A stretch of DNA of 64,000 nt from UBA4285 sp050944355 (GCA_050944355.1 JBMNQX010000007.1:35166-99165), one strand, 5' to 3'. Positions 23,821 through 34,200 are shown, counted from the first letter of the stretch. The notes: generated from the sequence alone by a model not told the origin. Program-made: numbers and translations.

Positions 23821-24588
23821 ATGAAGAAAACAGCTGTGATCACCGGGGGAAGCCGCGGAATCGGCCTGGCGGCGGCAAAGAAGCTCGGGACTCTCGGGTG
23901 TCAGGTGGTAATTTTTTCCAGCGGTGCTCAGGAAAAGTATCAGAGCACATTCGATGAGCTCGGCAGAATGGGCATCGACTGGCACTTTGTGCGCGGGTCG
24001 CTCGACAACGCGCAGGACCGTCAGCGTCTCGTAGATGAGGCAGTGAAGCGCTTCGGACGGATCGACATCCTGGTAAATGACGCGGGGGTGGCGCCGAAGG
24101 AGCGCCGGGATCTGCTCGAGATGAGCGAGGAAAGTTTCGACAGGGTCATGGGCATCAACGTGAAAGGAACGCTGTTTCTCACGCAGCTGGTCGCGAAGCA
24201 GATGATTGCGCAGGAGAAGGTATTTGCCATGAAGGGGCACATCGTCAACGTGGGATCGTGTTCTGCGGCCGTGTCTTCGACAAACCGCGGCGAGTACTGC
24301 ATTTCCAAGGCCGGAGTCTCGATGATCACCACGCTGTTTGCGGACCGGCTCGCCTCGGAAGGCATCGTGGTCAACGAGGTGCGCCCCGGCGTCATCGCGA
24401 CGGATATGACGGCTGCTGTACAGGAAAAGTACGACAGGATGTTTGCGGGGGATCAGTTCCCGATCGCGAGATGGGGCAGACCTGAGGAGGTCGCGGAGGT
24501 GATCGCGTTTTTCTGCTCGGACGCGGTGACGTATACGACCGGCAATTACATCGATGTGGACGGCGGTTTCCACATCCGCAGGCTGTAA
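23821..24588 (+). CDS. short-chain dehydrogenase/reductase
   Basis: A 255-residue classical SDR with the cofactor motif GGSRGIGLA, NDAGV, a catalytic Ser at NVGSCSA, and the Tyr/Lys pair in YCISK. It resembles 3-oxoacyl-ACP reductases and hydroxysteroid dehydrogenases, but the substrate cannot be read. It starts 11 bases after the reductase stop with GAGGAGG and is followed closely by the flavoprotein gene, so the three reductases are co-expressed. Confidence 0.88.
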   Translation: MKKTAVITGGSRGIGLAAAKKLGTLGCQVVIFSSGAQEKYQSTFDELGRMGIDWHFVRGSLDNAQDRQRLVDEAVKRFGRIDILVNDAGVAPKERRDLLEMSEESFDRVMGINVKGTLFLTQLVAKQMIAQEKVFAMKGHIVNVGSCSAAVSSTNRGEYCISKAGVSMITTLFADRLASEGIVVNEVRPGVIATDMTAAVQEKYDRMFAGDQFPIARWGRPEEVAEVIAFFCSDAVTYTTGNYIDVDGGFHIRRL

Positions 24589-24601
24589 GGTGATACATGC
24601 C

Positions 24602-26557
24602 ATGGACATACAGGAGAGAACGGTAAAGAATCTCGTAATCGGGTCCGGCGCAGCCGGTTTTTCGGCGGCGCTGCGCTTAAAACAGCTCGGAGAAGACGAC
24701 ACGGTTCTGGCCACGGAAAATGTCAGAGCCGGCACGTCGCGCAACACCGGGTCGGACAAACAGACATACTATAAGCTTTCGCTCGCGGGCGCGCGGCCGG
24801 ATTCTGTGCGGCGCATGGCAGAGGATCTGTTTTCCTGTCAGTGCGTTGACGGCGACACTGCGCTCGCGGAGGCGGCGCTTTCAGTGCGGTCTTTCTGCAG
24901 ACTTGTGGAGCTCGGCGTGCCGTTCCCGGCGACGGAATACGATGAGTTCATGGGATATCAGACAGATCACGACAGCAGCTGCCGGGCGACGAGTGCCGGC
25001 CCGTACACGTCCCGCATGATGACGGAAGCGCTGGAGGCGGAAGCGGCCAGGCAGAATCTTAAGATTCTCGATCACAGACAGATGCTGAAAATTCTCGTCA
25101 GAGACAACCGGGTCCGCGGCGTGCTCTTTCTGCTGACAGACCGGAAGCCGGGTTCTGAGCCGCGCGCCGAGCTGATCTGGGCGGACAATGTGATTCTCGC
25201 GACCGGGGCGCCGGCCGGTATGTACCGGGACAGTGTGTATCCGGCGTCGCAGATCGGAGGATCGGGGGCGGCTTTTGAGGCCGGAGCTTATGGAAAGAAT
25301 CTGACGGAATGGCAGTTCGGGCTTGCGTCGCTCGCCCCGCGCTGGAACGTTTCCGGGACGTATATGCAGGTGCTGCCGCGCTTTGTCTCTGTTGACAAAA
25401 GCGGCGGTGACGAGCGGGAATTTCTTTCGGACTTCTTTGAAAACCGTTCCGAAATGCTCGGGAACATCTTTCTCAAAGGCTATCAGTGGCCGTTTGACGT
25501 GGAGAAAGTTTACGGCGGGTCATCGATTATCGACTTGCTTGTCTATCAGGAGACGGCCCTGAGAGGCCGCCGTGTGTTCCTGGATTTCACGAAAAATCCG
25601 GGCGGAAGAGAAATAGATTTTGAGGCGCTGCCGAAAGAGGCATCGGAATATCTGAAGAGAGCCGGCGCGGCTTTTGGAACGCCGGTCGAAAGACTTGAGA
25701 TCATGAATCACCCGGCGGTTTCGTTTTACGCGGATCACGGCGTGGACCTGTACAAAGACCGACTCGAGATTGCCGTCTGCGCCCAGCACAACAACGGTGG
25801 ACTCTCGGGCGACGTGCACTGGGAGACGAATGTCTCGCATCTGTTCGCGGTCGGGGAAGTCAACGGCTCTCACGGCGTGACGCGCCCGGGCGGAACAGCG
25901 CTCAACGCCGGACAATGCGGGGCAATGAGGGCGGCAGAGCGCATTCGCCTGCGCCATTTGAATGATGAGAGCAGCGGATCCGCTGATTCCGTTTGCGACA
26001 CAAAAATCCGGGCATCGCTCAGGCAGGAAGCGGCGGCCTTTTTTGGGCAACCCGTGAACTGCACTGGAGCGCGCGCGGCGGCAGAGGTCTGGGAAGAAGC
26101 TTCTGAGCGCATGAGCCGCTGCGGAGGCGCGATCCGGGACCCTGAAGAAATCGAAACGACGCTTGAAAAGACGAGGAGGCTGCTGAGAGAATACACGAAA
26201 GTGCTGAAGAGGCCGGAAAACGCGCAGCTTTCTGTGTGGTTCCGGCTGCGCGACATGCTTGTGAGTCAGCTGGTGTATTTGTCGGCCATGCTCGATTTCT
26301 GCCGGCATGGAGTCGGCTCACGCGGTTCGGCTCTTGTCATGGACAGTAAGGGACAGCGTGTGTCGGACAAACTCCCGGAAAGATTTGCCTGCGTGAGAGA
26401 TCACGGAAAACACGGAGATGAGATTCAGGAAATCAGGCTGAATCCGGATACGCTTGAGACGAAATGCACCTGGCGCCCGGTGAGGCCGATCCCTGAGACG
26501 GATTATTTCTTTGAAAATCAGTGGAGAGAGTACCGGAAAAGATGGAAGATTGACTGA
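24602..26557 (+). CDS. FAD-dependent oxidoreductase (fumarate reductase / succinate dehydrogenase flavoprotein-like)
   Basis: A 651-residue flavoprotein. The N-terminal FAD motif GSGAAGFSAALRL, the TGSDKQTYYKL segment, and GEVNGSHGVTRPGGTALNAG match the flavoprotein subunit of the fumarate reductase / L-aspartate oxidase superfamily. No signal peptide, haem domain or FMN-attachment motif was seen, and no Fe-S subunit gene is adjacent. Soluble relatives in gut anaerobes reduce acrylate side chains of various acids. The ATG at 24602 lies 14 bases after the SDR stop, behind AAGGTG. With the old-yellow-enzyme-type protein it could reduce or oxidise a C=C bond; direction is unknown. Confidence 0.8.
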   Translation: MDIQERTVKNLVIGSGAAGFSAALRLKQLGEDDTVLATENVRAGTSRNTGSDKQTYYKLSLAGARPDSVRRMAEDLFSCQCVDGDTALAEAALSVRSFCRLVELGVPFPATEYDEFMGYQTDHDSSCRATSAGPYTSRMMTEALEAEAARQNLKILDHRQMLKILVRDNRVRGVLFLLTDRKPGSEPRAELIWADNVILATGAPAGMYRDSVYPASQIGGSGAAFEAGAYGKNLTEWQFGLASLAPRWNVSGTYMQVLPRFVSVDKSGGDEREFLSDFFENRSEMLGNIFLKGYQWPFDVEKVYGGSSIIDLLVYQETALRGRRVFLDFTKNPGGREIDFEALPKEASEYLKRAGAAFGTPVERLEIMNHPAVSFYADHGVDLYKDRLEIAVCAQHNNGGLSGDVHWETNVSHLFAVGEVNGSHGVTRPGGTALNAGQCGAMRAAERIRLRHLNDESSGSADSVCDTKIRASLRQEAAAFFGQPVNCTGARAAAEVWEEASERMSRCGGAIRDPEEIETTLEKTRRLLREYTKVLKRPENAQLSVWFRLRDMLVSQLVYLSAMLDFCRHGVGSRGSALVMDSKGQRVSDKLPERFACVRDHGKHGDEIQEIRLNPDTLETKCTWRPVRPIPETDYFFENQWREYRKRWKID

Positions 26558-26672
26558 AAAAGTGAGACGGGCTGTCCCTGACAGGATTTAAAAGGACCGT
26601 TATGTACAGTGACGACTTTTTTTCTCAGGCTAAAGATGGTAGAATTCTTTTGTTTGAGCAAAGGGGATTCGG

Positions 26673-28115
26673 ATGAGCAACAGTGTAAAGAAAAACTATC
26701 TGTACAATCTGACCTATCAGATCCTGACAATTCTGCTGCCGCTGATCACCACTCCGTACGTATCGCGTGTCCTCGGAGCGGAGAATATCGGCATATACAG
26801 CTATACCCTTTCGATCACCACGTTTTTTATTCTGTTCGGTTCGCTCGGCATTTCCGTCTACGGACAGCGTGAAATCGCATTTGTCAGGGACAGCAAAGAG
26901 AAGAGAAGCAGCACGTTCTGGGAGATCGTGATTCTGCGTTCTCTTACGATGCTCGTTTCCATCACGGTTTTCTTCTTCGCGTTTGTGAACGGGAACAATG
27001 ACTATCGGATCTATTACCGGATTCTGCTTCTGGAGCTGGCCGGCAATGTCGTCGACATCAGCTGGTTCTTTCAGGGGCTCGAGGATTTCCGCAAAACGGT
27101 CGCCCGGAATCTGTTTGTGAAGCTCCTGAGTGTCACCTGTATCTTTTTGTTTGTCAAGAGCTCCGATGACCTTGTCATCTATTTTGTGATTTATGTTCTG
27201 TCGGTTCTGCTCGGGAATCTGTCTCTGTGGCTGTATCTTCCGAAGCTGATATACAGTCCGCGCCACAGCCGGCTGCATGTGTTCCGTCACTTCGTGCCGA
27301 CGGTCGAACTGTTTATTCCGCAGATTGCGATTCAGGTCTATACGATTCTCGACAAAACCATGATCGGCACCATCATCAGCGACAAGAGTGAGGTCGGATA
27401 TTATGAACAGGCGCAGAAAGTCGTCAAGATGCTTCTGACGATTGTGACGTCGCTCGGCACAGTGATGATGCCCCGTATCGCTCACACGTATGCGGAGGGC
27501 AACCTCGAAAAGGTGAACGAATACATGCGGAAGTCTTTTAACGCTGTCTGCCTTCTGGCATTTCCGCTGATTTTCGGCATTATTTCCGTCGCAGACGCGT
27601 TTGTTCCGGTGTTCTTCGGGCCCGGCTACGACAGGGTTGCCGTTCTGATGATTGTCATCAGCCCGATCATCTTTCTGATCGGCATGAGCAATGTGACTGG
27701 GCAGCAGTATCTGCTCCCGACCATGCGGCAGAAAGAATACACGATATCTGTCGTTATGGGCGCCTGCGTCAATTTCTGCATGAATGCGATTCTGATTCCG
27801 TATTATGGCGCGTTCGGCGCGTCGGTCGGCACGGTGATCGCGGAGACTACGGTCACATCGATTCAGATCTTCTGCACGCGCCATGACTTTCACTGGTCAA
27901 AGATCCTGAAGTCAATCGGCCGGTATCTGTCAGCGGCGCTCGTGATGTTCGCGGGATGCCTTGTGTTCCGGCATTTTGTGCCGTCAGGGTGGATATCCGT
28001 CATCGGCCAGTTTCTTGTCGCCGTGGCGATTTACGGCGGCCTGCTGCTCGCGGTGAAAGACCCGGCCGCCTACATGATCCTCAATACCGTAAAGAGAAGA
28101 GGGAAAAAGAAATAA
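26673..28115 (+). CDS. polysaccharide/oligosaccharide flippase (MOP superfamily, Wzx-like)
   Basis: A 480-residue protein with about 12-14 membrane helices. The N-terminus (LTYQILTILLPLITTPYVSR followed by VLGAENIG) is the typical opening of Wzx/RfbX flippases that move undecaprenyl-linked glycans outward. No glycosyltransferases are adjacent, so the glycan is unknown; it could serve a cell-wall or capsule polymer. GCAAAGGGG precedes the ATG, and a terminator closes the gene, making it a single-gene unit. Its upstream region shares a 32-base promoter-like element with prsW. Confidence 0.88.
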   Translation: MSNSVKKNYLYNLTYQILTILLPLITTPYVSRVLGAENIGIYSYTLSITTFFILFGSLGISVYGQREIAFVRDSKEKRSSTFWEIVILRSLTMLVSITVFFFAFVNGNNDYRIYYRILLLELAGNVVDISWFFQGLEDFRKTVARNLFVKLLSVTCIFLFVKSSDDLVIYFVIYVLSVLLGNLSLWLYLPKLIYSPRHSRLHVFRHFVPTVELFIPQIAIQVYTILDKTMIGTIISDKSEVGYYEQAQKVVKMLLTIVTSLGTVMMPRIAHTYAEGNLEKVNEYMRKSFNAVCLLAFPLIFGIISVADAFVPVFFGPGYDRVAVLMIVISPIIFLIGMSNVTGQQYLLPTMRQKEYTISVVMGACVNFCMNAILIPYYGAFGASVGTVIAETTVTSIQIFCTRHDFHWSKILKSIGRYLSAALVMFAGCLVFRHFVPSGWISVIGQFLVAVAIYGGLLLAVKDPAAYMILNTVKRRGKKK

Positions 28116-28138
28116 CCGACTGAAACTGAGTTGAAACT

Positions 28139-28174
28139 GCCCCGTGGCCTCTGTGCCGCGGGGCGTCTTTTTTT
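28139..28174 (+). terminator. intrinsic terminator after flippase
   Basis: GCCCCGTGGC pairs with GCCGCGGGGC (one G-U pair) over a six-base loop, followed by GTCTTTTTTT. Confidence 0.9.
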
Positions 28175-28224
28175 CTCAGAAGAAAGATGATAAAATTCAA
28201 TTTATCCAAACAAAGGAGCCATAT

Positions 28225-28947
28225 ATGTTATTTGTCAATGCATTGAACTGGATGATTGTCGTCTACGTGCTGGCGGCCATTCTTCCTGCTGTTTTTCTGA
28301 TGTACTACATCTACAAAATGGACACGTACGAGAAGGAACCGGCGTATCTTCTCTGGGGCTGCGTGCTGAGAGGCATCCTGGCCGCGCTGGTCTCCATCAT
28401 CCTCGAGCTGATCGGTGAGAATGTGCTGGGAATCAGTCCGGTCGACAAAAATTCGATAGAGTATACGGCTCTTCTCGCGTTTCTTGTCGTGGCTGTCGTC
28501 GAAGAGGGAACAAAGTATTTTTTCATGGGCCGGCTGACCTGGCGGGACCCGAACTTCAATTACCTGTTTGACGGTATCGTCTATTCGGCGTTCACGTCCC
28601 TCGGCTTTGCGGCCTTTGAAAATGTGAAATACATTTTCACGTATGGTCTGAGTGTCGCGCTCACACGTGCGGTGCTGGCCGTGCCGGGACACCTCGGGTT
28701 TTCTGTCGTCTTCGGATATTTCTATGGACGCGCGAAGCTGGCCTATGACCGGGGCCGAAACGGACTCAAGGTCCTCAATCTGATCGTCGGATATGTGCTG
28801 GCGGTCTTTCTGCACGGCTTTTACGATTTCTGCGCGATGGTCAACACCAGTGAATCGATGATCATGTTCATTGTATTTGTCGTGGTTATGTACATCGTGA
28901 TCATACTGCTGCTGCGCAGGGAGTCAAAACACAACCGGCCGGTGTGA
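28225..28947 (+). CDS. PrsW-family intramembrane protease
   Basis: A 240-residue membrane protein with about seven to eight helices. It has the paired glutamates VVEEGTKYFF, the AFENVKY motif and HGFYDF, the three active-site signatures of PrsW and the wider CPBP/PrsW superfamily. In Bacillus, PrsW performs site-1 cleavage of an anti-sigma factor; no anti-sigma gene is nearby, so the substrate is unknown. The ATG at 28225 follows AAAGGAG; a longer frame begins inside the preceding terminator and is rejected. Confidence 0.85.
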   Translation: MLFVNALNWMIVVYVLAAILPAVFLMYYIYKMDTYEKEPAYLLWGCVLRGILAALVSIILELIGENVLGISPVDKNSIEYTALLAFLVVAVVEEGTKYFFMGRLTWRDPNFNYLFDGIVYSAFTSLGFAAFENVKYIFTYGLSVALTRAVLAVPGHLGFSVVFGYFYGRAKLAYDRGRNGLKVLNLIVGYVLAVFLHGFYDFCAMVNTSESMIMFIVFVVVMYIVIILLLRRESKHNRPV

Positions 28948-29060
28948 TCATACTCATTTCCATGGCAAATGCGCACGCTTTTGTTGGCGCGTGACAGACA
29001 TTTGTGTTTGTGCTAAAGTAAAATACAACCGTTAACCAGGATATTACAGGAGATGTGGAT

Positions 29061-29432
29061 ATGGTCAAGATCAGTACAGACAAGGCCCCGGCCGCTATCG
29101 GCCCGTATTCTCAGGGGTATGAGGCAAATGGTTTGATCTTTGTGTCCGGTCAGACGCCGGTTGATCCGGCCACCGGAAAGTTTCAGGGCGGTATTGAAGA
29201 GCAGGCCGATCAGGCTTGTAAAAATGTCGGCGAGATTCTGAAGGCGGGCGGAAGCGGATTTGACAAAGTCGTGAAGACAACCTGCTTCCTCGCAGACATT
29301 GCGGATTTCAAGGCGTTCAACGGTGTGTACGCGAAGTATTTCACGTCCAAGCCGGCCCGCAGCTGTGTGGCGGTCAAAGACCTGCCGCTCGGCGTTCTCT
29401 GTGAGATTGAAGCAATTGCCGTCAAAGAGTAA
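29061..29432 (+). CDS. ridA: RidA-family reactive imine/enamine deaminase
   Basis: A 123-residue protein with the full RidA signature: APAAIGPYSQG at the start, FVSGQTPVDPATG, and the substrate-binding Arg in ARSCVAVKDLP with the C-terminal CEIEAIAV. It hydrolyses reactive 2-aminoacrylate-type intermediates and so protects PLP enzymes. AGGAG precedes the ATG at 29061; the GTG two codons earlier is too close to the site. It appears to be transcribed alone or with the epimerase gene beyond a hairpin. Confidence 0.9.
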   Translation: MVKISTDKAPAAIGPYSQGYEANGLIFVSGQTPVDPATGKFQGGIEEQADQACKNVGEILKAGGSGFDKVVKTTCFLADIADFKAFNGVYAKYFTSKPARSCVAVKDLPLGVLCEIEAIAVKE

Positions 29433-29451
29433 ATACAGGTAAGAGAAATAC

Positions 29452-29482
29452 GAGGGGCGGGAGCTTGACTTCTGCCCCTCTT
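29452..29482 (+). terminator. terminator-like hairpin after ridA
   Basis: GAGGGGC and GCCCCTC form a seven-pair stem with a 15-base loop, followed only by TTGCTG, so it is weak as a terminator. Confidence 0.45.
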
Positions 29483-29524
29483 GCTGTATCCCGCCTGATA
29501 CAGTTGAAAAGGAGGATTAAGCAG

Positions 29525-30556
29525 ATGAGAAAGGTGCTGTTTATCGGCGGCACGGGCACGATCAGCTCGGCCATCGTGCAAAGACTGATTCACCAGGGAA
29601 ACTGGGAAATTTGGCTTCTCAACCGCGGCAGCCGATCCGGCCTGTTTGACGGCCCGGTGCACGAGATCCGCGCGGATATCAACGACAGCGAGACGGTTGC
29701 CCAGGCGCTTGCCGGAAAAGAGTTTGACTGCGTCTGCGAGTTCATCGGATTTACGGAAAAAGACGTGCGCCGCGACTACGAGCTTTTCAGGGGGAGGACG
29801 GGGCAGTACATTTTCACGAGTTCCGCGTCTGCCTATAACAAGCCGGCGGCTTCGTATGTCGTGACAGAAGGCACGGCGCTCGCCAATCCATACTGGGATT
29901 ACTCGCGCGGCAAGATCGCCTGTGAAGAATTCCTGATGGAAAAGTACCGCGGGGAGCAATTCCCGGTGACGATCGTCCGCCCCAGCCACACATACTGTGA
30001 GCGCTCGATTCCCACGGCTCTTCACGGAGCGAAAGGTTCCTGGCAGGTGATCCAGCGCATGATCGACGGCAAACCGGTCATCGTTCACGGTGACGGCAGC
30101 TCCCTCTGGACGCTGACTTTTAGTACAGATTTTGCCGTCGGCTACACGGGCCTCATGGGAAATGTCCACGCGATCGGCGAGGCGTTCCAGATCACCGGCG
30201 ACGAGACGCTTACCTGGAATCAGATTTATCAGACGATCGGAGCGGCTCTCGGCGTCAAACCGGATCTCTGCCATGTCTCATCGGATTTTCTGGCGTATGC
30301 GGGAAAGTCCGCCGGGTATGATTTCAGGGGCGCGCTGCTCGGCGACAAGGCGGTTTCGGTCGTATTTGACAACAGCAAACTGAAGCGCCTGGTGCCGGAA
30401 ATGCGCACAAATGTCCCGTTTCACGAAGGGGTGCGCATCGCTCTTGACTACATAAACAGACATCCGGAATGCCGCAGACCGGATCCGGCCTTTGACGAAT
30501 GGTGCGACAAGGTCGTAAAAGCGCAGGAAGCGGCGAGACATCTCTTTGACTGCTGA
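29525..30556 (+). CDS. NAD-dependent epimerase/dehydratase family protein
   Basis: A 343-residue extended-SDR-type protein. The Rossmann motif is FIGGTGTISSAI at the N-terminus; SSASAYNKP and YWDYSRGKIACEE stand where the catalytic Ser and YxxxK are expected, with Tyr and Lys three residues off the usual spacing (DYSRGK). It resembles nucleotide-sugar epimerases and plant CSP41-like proteins. GGAGGA at 29511 sets the ATG at 29525. A Nudix gene follows 23 bases later. Confidence 0.8.
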   Translation: MRKVLFIGGTGTISSAIVQRLIHQGNWEIWLLNRGSRSGLFDGPVHEIRADINDSETVAQALAGKEFDCVCEFIGFTEKDVRRDYELFRGRTGQYIFTSSASAYNKPAASYVVTEGTALANPYWDYSRGKIACEEFLMEKYRGEQFPVTIVRPSHTYCERSIPTALHGAKGSWQVIQRMIDGKPVIVHGDGSSLWTLTFSTDFAVGYTGLMGNVHAIGEAFQITGDETLTWNQIYQTIGAALGVKPDLCHVSSDFLAYAGKSAGYDFRGALLGDKAVSVVFDNSKLKRLVPEMRTNVPFHEGVRIALDYINRHPECRRPDPAFDEWCDKVVKAQEAARHLFDC

Positions 30557-30579
30557 AAACCAAAGGAGACGGACAAAAA

Positions 30580-31137
30580 GTGTCGGTTTTATACGAATAT
30601 ACGCAGGAACAGATCGATATTTATGACAAAGACAGAAAGCCGACCGGGCGGACAAAACCGCGTCACGGAAGCGGCTCGCGTCTGACGCCGGATGAATACA
30701 TGATTTATGCCCTGGCGCTGCTGGAAAATGAGGAGGGCCGCTTTCTGATCACGCAGAGGACACTAGACAAGAAATGGGCGGCCGGCGCCTGGGAGATACC
30801 GGGAGGCGGAGCCGACAGCGGCGAGACGAGCCGGCAGGCCGTCGAGCGGGAAGTCCTGGAAGAGACAGGCATCCGCGTAACGGGCGTCGATCCGGTATCC
30901 GTCTACACGTACCGCAACGACGACGCAAAAGGCGGCGACAACTATTTCTGCGACATTTACCATTACCGCCTGCCTTTCCGCCCGGAACAGATCCGGATCG
31001 AAGAGGATGAAGTGCTGGGCTTTAAGCTCGCAACTCTTGAGGAAATCAGCACACTCGCTGAAAATGACGGCTTCCTGCACTACAAAAGGATCTGTGAGGC
31101 GCTGGAAGCTGAGACAAAGAATGGCCGCGCAGACTGA
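30580..31137 (+). CDS. Nudix hydrolase
   Basis: A 185-residue protein with a complete Nudix box: GADSGETSRQAVEREVLEETG fits Gx5Ex7REVxEExG at about residues 80-102. The N-terminus (IDIYDKDRKPTGR) resembles the IPP-isomerase/YfcD type Nudix group. The substrate, a nucleoside diphosphate derivative or a prenyl-type diphosphate, is not decidable. The GTG start follows AAAGGAGA. It is the last gene before a bidirectional terminator shared with the ABC gene. Confidence 0.88.
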   Translation: MSVLYEYTQEQIDIYDKDRKPTGRTKPRHGSGSRLTPDEYMIYALALLENEEGRFLITQRTLDKKWAAGAWEIPGGGADSGETSRQAVEREVLEETGIRVTGVDPVSVYTYRNDDAKGGDNYFCDIYHYRLPFRPEQIRIEEDEVLGFKLATLEEISTLAENDGFLHYKRICEALEAETKNGRAD

Positions 31138-31161
31138 CTTATCGCAACTGAATAAAAGTAG

Positions 31162-31204
31162 GACCGCCTCACTTTCCGGAATGGAGTGAAGCGGTCTTTT
31201 TTAT
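31162..31204. terminator. bidirectional intrinsic terminator
   Basis: GACCGC/GCGGTC with an inner TCACT/AGTGA pairing forms a strong stem, followed by TTTTTT on the plus strand. It separates the convergent Nudix and ABC transporter genes. Confidence 0.85.
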
Positions 31205-31220
31205 GTCTTGCAGAACGATA

Positions 31221-34200
31221 TTATTCGGTCCTAAGCGCCGCCACCGGGTCGGAGCGGGAGGCTTTGCGCGCCGGGAAAAGCCCGGAGAGAAGAGTCAGCG
31301 CGATGGACAGCAGGATCAGCAGCAGACCGTACTGCGGCGGGAGTGAGGCGGTGATGTCCTGCCGCCCGGCGATGTGCAGAATAATGGCATTGGCCGGTAT
31401 GAGCAGAATCAGCGCGATTCCGACACCCATGAGTCCGGCCATGAGTCCGGTGATGAATGTCTCGGCGTTGAAGATCTCGCCGACGTTGCGTTTCGAGGCG
31501 CCGATGGCCCTCAGAATTCCGATTTCTTTCCGCCGCTCGAGGACGCTGATGTGCGTGATGACGCCGATCATGATAGACGATACGACGAGCGAGATCGCGA
31601 CAAATGCGATGAGAACGCCGCTGATGACATTGACAATCCGCGTGACGGATGTCATGAGTGTGCCGACGATATCCGTGTAGGTCACGACCTTGTCGTCCTG
31701 GCCGGATTCTCTCATGCTCTCGTTGTAGTCGTCCAGAATTGCCTCGATCTCCGATTTTGCGTCGAAGTCATTCGGATAGATCAGAATTTCGCTCGGTTTG
31801 TTCTCGTCCGCGTAGCCGAGCAGCTGCAGGTTTTCCTCATAAGACGACGAACTGCCGGAGAGCATCGAACTGAAAATCTGCTGCATCTGTTCCATGTCCA
31901 TGTTCAGTGAGATGGCGGACTGGAAAGCGTCGGCGTCAAAACTGAACGCTTCCGGCAGCTGTTCGGCCAGTGAACTCATCGCCTCGCTCAGCGACTGCGT
32001 GAGCGCACTGCTGATCTGTTCTGTCACGGTCTGAACATACGAGCTGAGTTCATCGCTCAGAATCTGCGCCGCCTGATTCTCGATGTCTGTGAAATTGACC
32101 ATCTGCTTCAGGTCGTCCGTGAGAATTTTCTGCCCCTGATCCGAGAGAATATAGTTTTGGAAATCCTCGGTGAAGGATGTGGCGTAGCCGCCCGACTGCG
32201 CGTATGAAGTGTACGCGTTCGCGATATCCTTCAGGAGCTGATTCTGCTGATCAGTCGTTATCATAAGGTTGTCCGCGAGCTGCTGTACGTATTTGCTCAC
32301 GATGGCCTGACCGGCCTCGCTCGCCGCGTACTGCGAGAGTCCCTGCGTCAGTTCGTCCTGTGATGTCGGAATTGTCTGATTCTGGGACGCGAGCTGTTTC
32401 ACATATCCGTCCATCAGTTCCTGATACATGGAGGTCAGCGTCTGAGAGGCGGCCGATCCGGACGCGTTGGCCGAGACGAACGAAGAGAGGTCATCTTTTA
32501 AGATCTGCTGTACTTCGCCGGACTGCAGGAACCCCTGCACCCCGTCGTCAAAACCCGAGGTGTTCAGGTAATCCGTCGCCAGGTCCGTAAAAAGTTTTTC
32601 CAGATCAATGCCGGACGTGTCGATATCAATCTGCGACAGAGCTTCTTCGAGGTCAGAACCGGAGAAGGACGGCAGAGAAATGCTGTCTGATAACGACGAG
32701 AGGTCCAGACTGCTCATGTCGATATTCAGTTTGCTCGTATCGATGGAAAATGCGTCCTGCATCTTTTCCGTGTCGATTGAAAAAAGACTCGACGGGTCGA
32801 TCTCGCTGCTTTCTTCGCCGAACGCCTCGCCCGTGAAGATGTTGATGTCCGGGGAGGCGAGCTGCGCCTGCACGGCGCTGCTGTCCGCGTTTTCTTCCAT
32901 GACGTGTTTCACGAGATCAGACGAATAGCAGATGCCGGTGTTCAGCATGCTGACGTCCGTCTCAGCCTTCGGCTGTACAACGCCGACGATGCGGATCGTT
33001 TCGCCATTTTCCACGAGATCCCTGACGTATTCTTTGTCGCTGCTGCGGTCGGTCCATACGCCCAGCGACTCGTCATAGGTGTAGAGGTCCGAATTTCTGA
33101 CGAGCCTGAACTCGGCGCTCATCAGTTCCTCGTATGAATACGCGGTGCCGTCAGAAGAATCCGTGACAACCGACCCTTCCGAATCACTGCTGAGGCTTTC
33201 GACCATCGCCTCGAGAATGCTGAGATCTTTTACGCCGAGCGTGTAGAGCGTGAGATCGGAAATATATCCGTCTTGGGAGAGAACCACGACCGCCTCGTCA
33301 TAATTTTCCGGCCAGCGCCCGGCTTTCACGTCGTAAGCGTCCTCATACAGGTCAGCGTCCTGCGGCAGAGCCGAGAAGACGCTGGTCGAGAACGAAGAAC
33401 TGATATACGAAGAAGAGGCACTGCTGTCGGACAGATCCAGGAGCTTATTCGGATTCACCTGTACGACATCGTCTCCGTTCTCGCGGTAAATCTGCGGCGT
33501 CACGTCGTAGGTGTATTCGATGGCCCGGGAGAGTTCGTCGATGCCGGTTGTCCCGGTATCGAGCCACTCCTTGAGAGATGTGAGATCGTTTTTCGATACG
33601 CGCGAAACCATCTGACTGATCGTGTCGCGCTCGATGGCCTGATCACTGGAGCCGCCGTCCGAAGAGTCTGACGAATACGAACTGCCGTCTGACATCATCG
33701 ACGCCAGGTCGACGGACGATTCCTGAATCTCGAGCGGATATTCCGAAAGCGTGTCCCTTTCGGTCTTCTGGATAAATGTATTTACGCCGTTTGAGAGAGC
33801 CATGATCAGCGCGATGCCGATGATGCCGATCGAACCGGCAAACGACACCAGAATCGTGCGCGCCTTTTTTGTCATCAGGTTGTTGAACGAAAGAGACAGC
33901 GCCGTCAGAAACGACATCGAGCTCTTGCCCATGTTCTTGTGCGATGGCGCAGGGAGAGTCTTCTCATCTATGACAAATGGATCCGAGTCCGACGTGATGA
34001 CGCCGTCCTTCAGGGTCACGATCCGGGTCGCATAGCGATTGGCGAGCTCCGGATTGTGTGTGACCATGACGACCAGACGGTCCTTTGCGACCTCTTTGAG
34101 CAGGTCCATGACCTGAATTGAAGTTTCGGTGTCGAGCGCTCCCGTCGGCTCATCGGCGAGAAGAATGCTCGGGTTGTTGACGAGCGCTCTCGCGATGGCG

